Counted from the stretch's first letter, positions 32,440 to 44,722 are shown. The stretch is 64,000 bases of DNA from Dactylonectria macrodidyma (GCA_020744425.1 JAGMUV010000056.1:91852-155851); one strand, 5' to 3'. Made by a program: numbers and translations. The notes: generated by a model not told the origin, from the sequence alone.

Positions 32440-34595
32440 ATGAATACTCCTCGCCTACCAACCCCCAATGAGGAGTCGGCTGCATCCTCCTCTGAACGGG
32501 ATAATAGGATGGACCGCAATGGCCCTCCTGTTTCCTACAACCAGCCTGCCCAGCATCAACTGCCACTCAGTGGCCACACCTCCCAAGACTCAGTGAATAT
32601 CCCCGTCTCTTTCCCAAATCTCAGCATCAGTGCGGTGTCACGAGCCATCGCTAACACTGTCCCAGTTCGTGATTCGGGGTATCAATGGCAGCTTCGCGCC
32701 GGGGGCGCAGACGCCGCGCTCGGGCGTCACCCACCTCTCCTGGTTGTCGCAGGTTGTCGACTCGAACATGTCCTTCACGTCCTCGGTCCAACAAGAAGAA
32801 GCCAAGCTGCGATGGGACTCGGACGAGGAGCTCAAAAAGATGTCCAAGGAAGTGCTCCGCCTCCAGAAATGGGCTCTCATCTCCGGTCTCGTCATGCTCA
32901 ATGGCGCCCTCATTTACGTCGGATACATGTATAGCGAGGTGTACTACTTATTCCTGGTCCTCCTCAGCTCCAACACGATGCTCCAGGCCTTGATGTGTAT
33001 CTGCATCGTGCTACACTGGTTCGTCACCCATGTGCTCCTGTTCTGGTGGCACCCCAAGGAGAACATCCCCGATGAGCCGGAGAAGATGGTTATGTTGCTG
33101 CCTTGCTACAACGAGACGTATGAGGAGCTGACCCGCTCGCTCAACTCGTTGATCGCCCAAAAGAACATTAGCAACCACCCCCGAGTCATCTTCATCGTCG
33201 TTGACGGCAATGTCCGTGGCCCTGGCATGGAGAAAACCACCCAGGACTACCTCCTTGAAGATATCCTAGAGCCTGGCCCATCTCGGTTCTTCGAAAACGG
33301 ATATCGTGCTCGCGACGGCCTGTTCATGCCCGTCAAGACCCAGACCGGACTCTATAAGGGCATTCCGTACGTCTTCGTCGGCAAGCGGTACAACCAGGGT
33401 AAGCGCGACAGTCTGTGTTTCGCTCGTTCGTTCCTGTACCACTTTAAGCAGCGCTCCGAGAACATCGTCACCATGTTCAACAACGAGCTCTTTGAGTACC
33501 TCGGCAACAACTTCGTCCAGGGTGGCGTTGACAACATCGACTACCTCTGCGGCATGGACGCCGACACCGTATTCGATGACTACTGTGTCTGGGAGATGCT
33601 CAGGGAGGTCCGGAAGAACCCCAAGGTCGTCGGTGTGTGTGGCCACGTCTGCGTCGACTACGACGGCCACAACTGGGGCTGGTGGTCGCTATATCAGTCT
33701 GTCGAGTACTCCCAAACCCAAGGTCTCCGTCGCATGTTCCAGTCGCGTATCACCGGCAAGGTCAATTGTCTCCCTGGTTGCTGTCAGCTTATTCGCGTCG
33801 ACGAGGCCACGTTCGGTGATTCCGTACTCCGCGAGCGATTTGGTTACTGCCCCAAGCCTAATGACGTCATGACCCAGCACATCATGGGCAACTACTCCGA
33901 GGACAGCATCCATGCGTCCATCATCTTCAGTCTCTTCCCTGCCAAGCAGACGGCGCAGGCCCTTCGTGCAAAGGCCTTCACCATCGTCCCTCAAACCTGG
34001 AAGGTGTTCCTGTCGCAGCGAAAGCGTTGGGCCTTAGGTAGTATTTCGAACGAGTTCGTCATGATTTTCCGACCGGGTATCATCCTCATCGAGCGGTTGC
34101 AAAGCATCATCACCGTCATCACCTGGGCCATCACACCCTTCATCATCGCTGCCTTTGCCGAGCTCATGATCGTCTTTGCCAAGCGAGGGAAGGAAGTGAT
34201 GCAAGACCCTGTTTTCCTGGGCCTGATCTGTGTTTTATTCTTCCGCTACGTTAGTGCCAGCCTCCCTTTCCTTTGTCGTCTGAGTGTTCCATTGCAGTCT
34301 AGACTCAGCTATGGCTGAGCCGGCTGCGTCTGCCAAGCGTGTTGGTGGCTAACCTAAAAACCACTAGGTTTACTCTTTCTGCATTGGCTTCTGGTTGCCA
34401 CGAAATAACCTCGAGCGCCTGCAGTATTTTGTGGGATTCTTCCTCCACATCGTCACGTCTCCGTTTATGAACATCATCATCTTGGTATACTCTCTCTTCC
34501 ATTCCGACGACTTCAAGTGGGGCAAGACCCGAGAAGTCATTCGGGGCGACAACGAAAAGGATGGCGACGACGTTGGTGGCCGCGGCACACACTGA
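32440..34595 (+). CDS. Chitin-synthase-like family 2 glycosyltransferase
   Basis: Three exons (32440-32592, 32666-34249, 34368-34595) give 654 residues. Intron 1 is 73 nt with donor GTGAAT and branch CTAAC; intron 2 is 118 nt. After a polar N-terminus come two membrane spans (WALISGLVMLNGALIYVGYM and a second with LQALMCICIVLHWF). The GT2 domain follows with LLPCYNE, the VVDGN loop, the metal-binding GMDADTVF, and the product motif QRKRW near residue 501. C-terminal membrane spans follow. This is much shorter than true chitin synthases (usually over 850 residues) and lacks myosin or cytochrome-b5 parts. It resembles the short processive GT2 enzymes described as important for surface growth in cereal pathogens. 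It should polymerise a UDP-sugar at the plasma membrane. Confidence 0.88.
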
Positions 34596-35666
34596 TTGTT
34601 GGCGCGGCTCGCCCCGTCCCTACTAACTATCAGACGGGATGGAATGGTTGAGACAGCTTGGTGACGATGGAAGATCTTGCCCTTTTTCTCTGCCTAGGGG
34701 GAAAGCTAGCTATTTATCCTTAGGGATCCGGCTGATCCGGACGCCCTTGAACTGATAATGCCGTCACAAGCCGTCTATCTAGGTTGTTGAGGGTGGACTA
34801 GGTTTGAAGTCTCTTTCTAGGTTCGAAGGAAAAACACTATATTAGTCCGGCCTATCCGGCCCTATGCACAGCTAGCCTTTCTGTCCGTCTGACACTAACT
34901 AGCCGCTAGCTTCGGGCTAAAAGGAGGCAAATAATCTCTTTATTGGGTCTTTCATAATGGATTTAATAGATTGCATGCAATAGAAAAAGGTCGGACTAGG
35001 ATATTATACGCATGGAGTAGCATAGTGTATTTTCAAATGTTGAGGGACTAGGCGTATTGTCGCAAGTGAGGCATGATCTCAACGACCCTCAGGAAACAAC
35101 GGCATTTAGTAATCAAACTGTGTGCTTCAAGTAAAATCTGTGGGATGGAGTACCCCGCACCTTAGACATCAATCAATCAACGCACTGCTGCTACTCATCA
35201 TATTCACTTTAACCTTTAAGCACGCTCAGTGCAACACATATCTACCACATCTATCCAAGCCTTAGGCATGGAGCTCCTATTTTTCCCTCGCTAGCTTAAC
35301 ATCAAATACTCAAAATACCGTGGCCACAGGTGCCGCGACTCTTAGCATTAGAGACATATTGAGCGCAAGGCGCTTCTTCGATTCAACACTCACTGTTCCA
35401 TTGCCGCCTACAAACTGAGAGTTCTGTCTTGAGAGGATTCGAGTGGCAACTTTCAGCCATCCTTGTGTCAGCTTAGCAGTGCTGGCTAACCATGCATCCC
35501 TGGAAGCCGCCTCCGCTCAATCCAGCCAGCTGGCAATACATGAGGGCGAAGCTGGTTTTTCCAATCACCGGCCGCGGGTTTTTGGACTTCGGGTGCCCAA
35601 GAAATTGCCAGCTAACACCAGTGTTGCTAATAATATAAACAAGAGAATTGATAGACATGCATGACA
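34596..35666. other. Intergenic, no gene seen
   Basis: Mixed and partly AT-rich sequence after the GT2 stop. Short frames only. Confidence 0.4.
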
Positions 35667-35792
35667 CTTTGCCTTTCGGTACGAAAGGTCTTCTTAAGCT
35701 CTGGGATTTTTCAACCCCGAAATTTGGGCCCCACCCCCTTGCAAAATTACCGGATTAAGTGATTACTCGATTAGTTAGCGCAACTGCACCTT
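35667..35792 (-). repeat. Transposon-end repeat, left copy (inverted partner at 61.3 kb)
   Basis: Starts with the near-perfect palindrome CCTTTCGGTACGAAAGG and continues through TCTTCTTAAGCTCTGGGAT. The reverse complement of 61292-61412 matches it over about 110 bp, with an extra block of about 14-18 nt near 35760-35778 in this copy. Homology ends sharply at 35667. Confidence 0.75.
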
Positions 35793-35946
35793 CGGCGACG
35801 GCGACTGATGAATGAATGAAATTTATTCCGCCCGGGCCAACAGCGCTTCGAGCAGGCAAGGCTGCACCTTGCACCTCCTCCTCCACAACCACACTTGCGA
35901 ACGAGTTGTTGCTCCCAGACGGCTATGACCAGCGACAGCGGTGACG

Positions 35947-38285
35947 ATGGACGCATCCACTCATTTTCATAATACAGTCAGTGGTCAAACCACCATCGCG
36001 GCCCCGCAAGCGTCCCATGGCGGATCGAACAACTTCCACTTTTATGGACCCGGCGCGCCGCCCGCCGCAGCCGGCCGAAATCCACCCAAACCTCGCAAGC
36101 CATTCTCGACAGTGCCCTTCCCACCTGATCCCGACTTCGTCGACCGTCCCGATATCCTGAAATGGATGCATGAAAAATGTGCCAGACCTGCTGCTCGTAT
36201 CGCGCTCGTCGGTCTTGGCGGTATAGGGTAAGTCTAGATACGGCGCAACTATGTCCTCAACTCACGATCCCGATGTGAATATCTGTCGGCTGGTAAGCGA
36301 GTGGCTCTGCGTCGAGGAGAACGGCCCGTGGAAGATGATCCTCGATAATGCCGATGATGTCGGCGTCTTTTCTCGAATGTACAAGAGCGACTTGCCTCGT
36401 TTTTGCCGCAGAGCTGTAATGGCTCCATCGTCGTTACATCGCGAAGCACGGATGTGGCAGAAAGATTAGTGGGTAGTTGGAGCAACATCCTTACGATACC
36501 AGTGATGAAAACCGAGGAAGCATGCCAACTTCTGCGGGAAAAACTCGGAGTCAGATATGACGATGGAGCCGCGGCTGACCTAGTACGCGATCTTAACCAT
36601 ATGCCTCTCGCGATTACGCAGGCGGCCGCCTTCATCAACCGCCAAGCACCGCGAATGTCAATATCTACATACCTAAACGAGTTTCGAAGGAGCGACAAAA
36701 AGAAGGCAAGCCTCCTCAATAAAGATGCAGGCGACCTCCGTCGAGATGAGTCCGCGTCTAATTCAATCGTCACTACATGGCAGATCACCTTCGAGCAGAT
36801 CCGTCACGAACGACCCTCGGCTGCCAGTATGCTCTCCTTTATGAGTTTCTTTAATCCCCAAGGAATCCCTGAGTCTGTGCTTTAAGCGTATGCATGCGAG
36901 TACGGGGAATATGGCGAGGATGGCCTTGACCAGGATATTGAGACCCTTCGCGGATACTCATTAGTGGCGGTAACAGCCGATGGAGAAATATTCAAAATGC
37001 ATGCCTTAGTGCAATTTTGCATACAGGTGTGGCTATCATCATTTGGCGATATGTAGCAGTGGGAGTGGGAATTTCTGAAGGTCATGTCAGACCGGTATCC
37101 ACCAGGCGAATATGAAAACTGGGCAGAGTGTTAGACTTTGGATCTCCATATTGCTATGATTATAGAAAAAGAGCCAGGCGATAGAGAGGATATGATAAGG
37201 TGGGCTAGGCTGCTTACTAATATAGGATGGTATTGGCGGATGAGAGGGAAATATAAGGAGGCAGAGCAGATGAACCAACGAGCTCGAAATACTCAGGAGA
37301 AGGTGCTCGGCAGAGAGCATCCAGACACGCTCACAAGCGTCAGCAATCTTGCGTTAGCGCTGCAATACCAGGGAAAGTACGAAGAGGCAGAGCAGATGAA
37401 CCGACAAGCTCTGGATGCTCAGGAGAAGGTGCTCAGTACAGAGCATCTAGATACGCTCACGAGCATTAGTAATCTTGCGTTAGTGCTGCGATATCAGGGA
37501 AAGTACGAGGAGGCGGAGCGGATAAACCGACGAGCTCTGGATGCAAGTAAGAAGGTGCTCGGCAGAGAGCATCCAGACACGCTCATGAGCGTTAACAATC
37601 TTGCGGTGGCGCTGCAAGACTAGGGAAAGTACGAGGAAGCAGAGCAGATGAACCAACGAGCTCTGGATGCTCGGGAGAAGGTGCTTGGCAAAGAGCATCC
37701 AGACACGCTCATAAGCGTTAACAATCTTGCGGTGGTGCTGCAAGACCAGGGAAAGTACGAGGAGGCGGAGCAGATGAACCGACGAGCTCTGGATGCAAGT
37801 AAGAAGGTGCTCGGCATAGAGCATCCAGACACGCTCACGAGCGTTAACAATCTTGCGAGGGTATTGCAATACTAGGAAAAGTATGAGGAGGCAGAGCAGA
37901 TGAACCGACGAGCTCTGGATGCAAGTGAGAAGGTGCTCGGCAGAGAGCATCCAGACACGCTCACGAGAGCGTCAGCAATCTTGCGTCAGTGCTGCAATAC
38001 CAGGGAAAATACGAGGAGGTAGAGCAGATGAACCGACGAGCCTTGGATACTCAGGAGAAGGTGCTCGACAGAGAGCATCCTTCCACGCTCACGAGCGTTT
38101 ACAACCTCATATACCTCTTCCACATACAGAGCCGCTTCTCAGAGGCAGATCAGCTATATGAGAGGGCCTGTAGCGGTTATGTGGAAGTTCTTGGATCTGA
38201 TCACCCTACTACGAGAGCTTGTGTAGCACATCACTGTTCTTTGAGGGATGACATGGCGAATGACCATGGACATTTATCAGAGTAA
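35947..38285 (+). pseudogene. NB-ARC / TPR NLR, heavily mutated
   Basis: Exon 35947-36227 encodes a Gly/Asn-rich N-terminus, then FVDRPDILKWMHEK and IALVGLGGIG. A GTAAGT donor at 36228 splits the P-loop codon exactly where the 21-kb NLR has its intron. The next exon lacks the Lys-containing half of the P-loop; coding resumes near 36270 (Walker B KMILDNADD), so about 50 residues are deleted. A frameshift sits in a T run at about 36401. Then LTIPVMKTEEACQLL, MPLAITQAAAFI and the winged helix follow. In-frame stops appear at 36883, 37054, near 37132, 37621 and 37873, and a 2-nt insertion near 37966. About eight 42-residue TPR units (GKYEEAEQMNRRALDA type) cover 37210-38240. Clearly dead. Confidence 0.88.
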
Positions 38286-40156
38286 CGCGGAGCTACGCCG
38301 AAGAATTGTATCCTCAGATTATAGGATAAGTTGAGAGATATCAACGCATAGAAACTCAATTGGTCCAGACTTGTCCAGCCTTGTTTACCTTGATCTTCTC
38401 GGCCTTTGATGGGCCATCACTGATAGATAGAGAGGTAAGCGGCCAAGGTTGCAGCTGAGAGAGCAGCTTGAGTAGACCGCATTCCCCCACCGTGGAAAGC
38501 ACACGGGTTGCTCTTCAAAGTATGGTTGTCATCACATGGCTATAGGCTCGTCGCCAAGGCTGCTAAAGCAATGGATGTTGCCCGATTACATGGAATCTAA
38601 GACCTCACACGCCGGTCTGTCTCGGTAGTATTGATCTCGTCCGGCCATCTTACTACGACGGTGGTAATTCCTGCTTCTCACTTACGCTGAACGTCCTATT
38701 TCTGAGTGTATCAAATGGGTCAAGGCAGGGATCGTCAATTGCACCCGTTGTTATCGGCGGGATAGGTGCGGGGTAAGAAGCAATAGGTGATGATGTACAC
38801 AGTGACTTGCAGGAAATGTGCCTGGAGGAACTACGAAGTAAGTTCCGGAAGGTTCCTCAGGCTGAACTTTGCCAGACACACAGAAAGCACGGACTGCCTC
38901 CCTGATATCGGTCAGCTGCAGTCGTTTGAAGATGGAGAGGCCAATAGGGCCTTGACGTTTAGCGCTGAGGCTGACCTCTATTCCGGTTGGCGCATGCCTG
39001 TGTTCAAGTGCGTGCCACGGTGATTGGAGGAAGGAGGGGAAACACATGTGCTTTATGGGTGGAGCGGCTCGAGAAGAAGCAAGATGGTGGAGTTGTTAGG
39101 AGGAAGGGCAACTAAAGAGGCAGGGCTCGAGGTCTGGTTATGAGGGGAAGTGCGAGGATGGTGATGCGCCAAAGAATGATTGGTTGCGGGACGTCCGTTG
39201 GACCGAGCAAGGATTTGCACGGTAACAATGTTGAAACTTGGCGGTTAATCATCAGGTCAGTTCGCAGCTGAACAGCGATTGTTCATAAAATGATTGACCT
39301 CGGCGCACGGGAAATTCAGGGGTCATTCAATCGTTTGCCCTTATACATCTTCCTGTATTCAGGAAGACTCGTTGGGGCACGGAGTCTTATTGGTGCAAAG
39401 ACCACAGCTTGCAGGTGCCATGCTTGTCCCGCAATACATAGCAGAAGAATAGACCTTTCATGCACCCATGAGTTCTATAGCTTGAGAGGCAGCAATCTCC
39501 AGATCGTTTAATGAGCACGGCCCCCAGTTTCAATCGAACCAATGAGATTGAGGCCCTTGGTCAATTTGCAATTCCTTGCTGCTTCGTCAACGGAACCTTC
39601 ACAGCCAGCCGCACTCGGCATAACGAGTACAAATCAAGGCTGCCGAGGTTTTCAACAGCGTAACCCACCCCTTACAGGCTGATTCCCTCTCGTCTGGGGC
39701 ACATGTTGGTAACATCTGGGCTATGCCAAATGCGCGCCTGCAATTGTCGCGCGGCAAAGCAACTGGGCACTGGGGCTTCACCCGGTGATCATGCTAATGA
39801 AGCAGGCTGTGAAGGAGAGGAATACGTTAGGTCAGATTTTCTCCGATTATGTTATTTTTATCATAGATTCAAGCGCCGGCAATGTCCATCCACCGGAAGT
39901 CTATCTCTATTGGTTTAGAAGCGAAATAGGATGTAGCCGAAAAGGCCTTGTCTGGGGAGGCCTTATATGTATGGCCCCTTGGCTGTGTTGGTTCAGTACG
40001 CGCTGAATCTTCCTTGGGTGCGTTGCAGCTCAGCCACACATGTCTGTCCCTTTTACTTTTAATCCAGCTTCATCTTTCGAACTCCTGTTTTCTATAGTTC
40101 ACTTCCACTAGATCCACCACGAGAGCCGCCTGTGTTAAGAGCAGTATCGGCATACA
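38286..40156. other. Intergenic, no gene seen
   Basis: About 1.9 kb with only short frames. The last 100 bases are CT-rich and precede the start codon of the GTPase-TPR gene. Confidence 0.4.
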
Positions 40157-43100
40157 ATGGTCAAACAAGGAATCGAATCATGCGAGAAGTGCGAGGAACT
40201 GCCCGGAGATATCAAATGCTCCTGTTACGCCAAGTTCTGTGAGAACTGCTTAACGAAGCACCTCAAACGCAACCCCAAACACAGACAAGGAGGAACGAGC
40301 AAGACTGATAAGGCTTGGTCCTGGATCTCCGGCACCGTTACCACCGAAAATGCGTTGAGAGCAGCATTTGAGCAAGACGAAGCAACAAAGTGGTTTGGGC
40401 TCCACATCGAAAAAGTTGGCGAAGACCGGGTGACAAGGCTCGTGGAGACATCACGATTCTCACATTTGGTCGAAGATTCGATGCATTACAGCAGCAACAG
40501 CCCCTGCCGACAGTTCCCGAGCATTACCTCATTTGTTGGAGAGACAGGTTCTGGGAAATCCACCCTTAGCATGTGCAGTTTTATTTCCGAGCAAACTCTT
40601 GAGCCTGTTAGAGCTGACCAAAGTGCCCTTTTTTGCAGTTCGTTCACTGATTTACCAAGCTCAAAACTGCGAAAACATTGAGAACTTGGAAGCCCCTGTC
40701 CCTGGAGCTTGCACTGGCGCATCTGCTTACCTTTCTACAACGGGAGAAGTCAATCTCTATCTCGACCCTGATACTTTCGGAACCGAAGTTCCATACTTTT
40801 TCGCCGACTGCGAGGGCATGTTCGGTGGTGAACCTGTCGCTGCGCAGCACCAAAAGGGATGGCCCAAGCATGGTCGGCGATATCTGGTGCAACCCAAAGA
40901 TGGGAAGCAGATTGATCGCAAAACTACCGTCACGACTATTTATCTGCGCTTCCTATACATATTCAGCGACGTTATCTGCATGATTACGAAGAACCAGAAA
41001 GCCTGGGCTGATTCGATCGTGAAGCTGCTTGAGTGGAGTAGCATTAGTGCACACAATACCGTCAACCAGTATGCGTTACCCGCGCTGGTCATTGTCCTGA
41101 ACGGACCAACAGTCGAGAATGACGCATGGATTTCCGACGATCACGAGGCTACTACTAGAGACTTCTTTATGGCAATCGAGCAAGAGATCAACAAGAATAC
41201 AGTGTTGAGAGAAATGGCTAAGAAGGTAAGAGATCGCCGCCCTTCGTGCTTCACAACTACTAACACACCCGGCAGCACGACGACAAGACTGTGATGGAGT
41301 TGTTGACGCGAAACTTTTCCAGTGTTTACGTGCATTATATTCCCTTAGAAGGCTTTCAGAGCCTTGGGAACTCGGGGGTTATCATTCCGCAAATTACTCG
41401 ACTTGCACGCCGAATCAGAAGCGACGCCAAATCCGTGCAAAATATCCAAGCCGAAACATGGTCTCTCTTGACGCAAGGCAGCTGAGCATGGTATTCGACT
41501 TGGCTTTTAAGCATCTTGCATCAGAGAGTGAAGATCCCTTCGATTTCAGCCAATGCAGAAAACAGATATCACCGCCCGCAACAGTTGAGGGCCACTTTGC
41601 AGAATTCATGCACAAGTGCATGGAAGGCAACAAAAACCGTAACTTCGAGGCCACAGCATCTGTTGTGGGGACGGAGACGAGCAAGACGAAACTAGGAGCT
41701 GATCATCCTTCTAAGCTAACCAGCATGGCCAATCTTGCATCAACATACAGGAACCAAGGACGATGGGAGGAGGCAGAGAAGCTATTTGTGCAAGTGATGG
41801 AGATAAGCAAGACGAAACTCGGAGCTGATCATCCGGATACGCTGACTAGCATGGCCGATCTTGCATCAACACTTTCGAACCAGGGCCGGTGGGAGGAGGC
41901 AGAGAAGCTATCTTTGCAAGTGACGGAGACCCGAAAGAGGATAATAGGACCTTGTCACCCGGATACACTAAGCAGCATAGCTGATCTAGCGTTAATTTAC
42001 AGAACTCAAGGTCGACTAGAAGAGGCGGAGTTGCTGCAAGTGGAAATGGCGGAGATGAAAGTACGAGTAATAGGAGTCGAGCATTCTACTGGTAAATCAG
42101 ACAGTCGACCAATGGATCCGGACCACGACTCAGGCTACGCGTCGGCATCGCGCGTAGCAACATGGACGGTTCTCTCGGACTCAAACTTTCGAGATGACGT
42201 CGAGCCGCCCGCTTCACAAAATCCCTATGATGTCATCCATCCGTCTGATGAGATTCAGTCCCTTTCTTCCGACAATGACGATATTGGCTCCCAAGCCTCT
42301 GATGAAACAACAAACGAGGGAATGACTGGAAAAGCTCTCATACGGGTGTTCTTAGCCGAAGAACCCCAATTCAGAGCACTTTGTGAGAAGGCTCTGGCAA
42401 AAATGGGCAGACAACGCTTTGTGGAGAACCTGCGGCGGTTACTCAAATCATTTCACAAGAACCTCTCAGAGGAAGCTGAAACTGAAGCTGAGAAAGCTGT
42501 TGTTAAATTGCTACATAGCAGGCGAGGCAGACTACAGATTAGCAATCAGCTTGCTGCATATATGCAACAAGAGAAGGAGGGAGTCTGGGGTCTTGACAGA
42601 GTCAGCCTGCAAATTGTTTCGGGGGACAAGCGCCGTACAGAACAGGAGTTCGGAGACCATGGCATGGATGACAACTCCTCGATATCAAGCTACGATGACG
42701 GCGTCGAGAGAGACTGGTTCCCATTCACCTCTAGGCTGAAAGTCTTTCTACGAGAGTCTAAATCTTACCGAAGCCTTCGGAAAGATTTCATGCTGATGTT
42801 TCTGCCATCGGACCTGAGACATGTGCTTCTATCGATACCTAGAAAGTACGTCTGGGTGTCACTGGAGCAAGACCTTTCGTTTTCGAACAGAGTGAAAGCG
42901 TGGGTAGAGGACAATACTCAGTTAAGATGGAATTGGTGGCCTTTGAAGCCACGAAAACGACTCCTACAACACGGCGAGTCACGAGTGTTCTGGCAATGTG
43001 TAAGTCCGAGATTTCTCAATCGTGGACGATGCTAAAGTGTACCAGAGTTGTGGTGCGCAGCAATGGGAGGAAATTTCTGCCGAACAACACGAGTTCGTGG

Positions 43101-44147
43101 CAAAGATCCTAGCTTATTCGGATGACAAGTATAAATCGACACACTGGTGCGGCATGAAAGGAGAAGGAGTGCCCTTAACAGCCTGGTTTAGAAGCGTATT
43201 CCGACAAATGCGTCCAGCACCAGCGACCACGCCACCATCAGCAGCAGCTCAGAAATATACGCCAGCAGGAAACGCTGCCTCAATATCATCTTCAAGACAT
43301 CTATCCTCACCTCAGGGCAGCGTAACTTCCGGTACTGGTGCTGTGGCTCCGAGCCGACCTGGTCAACAAAGAGGCTCTACAACTGGCCAGCAAGTTCGGA
43401 TATCTACACCGAACACTGTTATACAAACTGAAAGCTGGATATTATTTAGCGTCCAAGGAGCATGGCGAACCTTGGTACCATCCCAAATACCGGTTAACAG
43501 CAAAACAACAGACCACAGTATCTTTCAAGAACTGAAGAGATATTATCAATTACATCGGGGCCGACTCAGGTTATGGTTTTCTATTTAGCGCTTAGAATGT
43601 TGTGAAATTGTTAAGGTATACGGATCCTAAGCTGTGCACGGTTAAGCGCTAACACAGTTTTCAGTTCAACAGACTGACGATTGACCGCATGGTCCGCGAC
43701 TATAGAGATCTTCTAACCTACTAAGATTATCAGTACAGGCCCCGCGCTGGAGAAACCGATGCTAGAAACCCCCCAATTTCGCCTCATCTTTTCCAGGCTC
43801 TTTTCTACACCTATTGTAGCCCCTGTACCTGGCTCATTCCCCATGACTGTATGCCTCCGCCAACTCGCGTCACGTATTTAGAGCGGATCCCGAAGCGAAG
43901 GACGAGCTTCGCGAGAGACGAGGCTTCTCCTATATGGGGACTCGAAGCCGTATTTGCGGTATCTCTCGCTTACGTCTTCGTCTATCATTGTGTCATTGTG
44001 GCTGGGCCATTTGCGTTCTGGGGGTGGTGGCTCAGACTACATCCAGATGATTTGCAGAATGCTTCCGTCCCGATGACAATCGTTCTGGGTGGTCTATCGC
44101 TCTTTTGGAGCGGCGCTGGAATCTTGACAAGCGGAAGTCGAGACTGA
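40157..44147 (+). pseudogene. Zinc finger / GTPase / TPR / membrane protein, damaged
   Basis: Reading by splice signals and frame gives one long gene. The N-terminus has a B-box-like Cys/His finger (CEKCEELPGDIKCSCYAKFC). A P-loop GETGSGKST (about 40538-40567) then leads, over a GC-AG intron at 40569-40638, to LIYQAQ, VPGACTG, and the DCEG G3-type motif; LPALVIVLNG may be the base-recognition strand. Further introns are 41226-41275, 43000-43045 and 43616-43664. Three TPR units (GRWEEAEKL type) lie at about 41690-42080. A Ser-rich linker follows, then a C-terminal part with WGLEAVFAVSLAYVFVYH and LGGLSLFWS membrane segments. Lesions: a likely 1-nt deletion near 41467, TAG at 43586 (expected Trp) and TAA at 43722. 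I do not know a named family with this layout; the GTPase core suggests a dynamin/GBP-like relative. Confidence 0.65.
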
Positions 44148-44614
44148 AAGGGTTTGCATCTGGCGATATAGTATGTATAGGGTAGCATGATTTGTATAGT
44201 CTAGACACTGGAAAGCAGACGTTGAACCTGAACCCGACTGTAGCTTATGGCGATGACGAAGATGAAAATTTATATTAGATGCAATGGTTCTATATATCCT
44301 GTCCCTTCCACGCCTATCACTTCAGCTAACTGGCGATTCAGATAGCGATCGTAGAGACGGTGGTTCAGACTGTAAGGGTTGGTCTGTCAAGGTGCCACAC
44401 AAGAGATCTGAAGGCAGGTATAGGGTGGTATGTAAGCGTTCACTTGGCGAGTGCTCAGCGAGCCGTCGCCGAAGAGCTAGTCTAGCCTATGTCACGTGGC
44501 CTCTTATCTGATAAGACCACAGCTCCATCGGCCCTAACTCTTACATTAACATTCTCTTCTCCTTTGCCCTTAGCTCTCCTAAGCTCATTTCGCTTACAAT
44601 ACTACGCGTAATTC
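44148..44614. other. Intergenic, no gene seen
   Basis: Short gap between the GTPase-TPR gene and the likely 3' end of the minus-strand Helitron. No gene. Confidence 0.4.
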
Positions 44615-44685
44615 TAAAATACTACGTCACCCCATGCACATTGGAGCGGCGATGGGGTGCATGGGGTAGCCTCAGCCGAAGGCTG
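44615..44685 (-). other. Candidate 3' terminal hairpin of the second Helitron
   Basis: Perfect 11-bp arms ACCCCATGCAC (44629-44639) and GTGCATGGGGT (44657-44667) form a stem with a 17-nt loop. A second small hairpin, CAGCC-GAA-GGCTG, sits at 44673-44685. Both lie just past the helicase stop of the minus-strand Helitron. Helitrons end with a hairpin shortly before CTRR; here the bases after the hairpin on the minus strand run to TTTTAG, so the classic end is only approximately met. Confidence 0.5.
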
Positions 44686-44722
44686 TGTGTCCGCGGACCG
44701 GGAAACTATTACTACTACTACA

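Noticed and set aside
33306..33872. 188-residue Ser/Thr-rich plus-strand ORF
   Set aside because: Out-of-frame shadow of the GT2 coding region caused by its codon bias.
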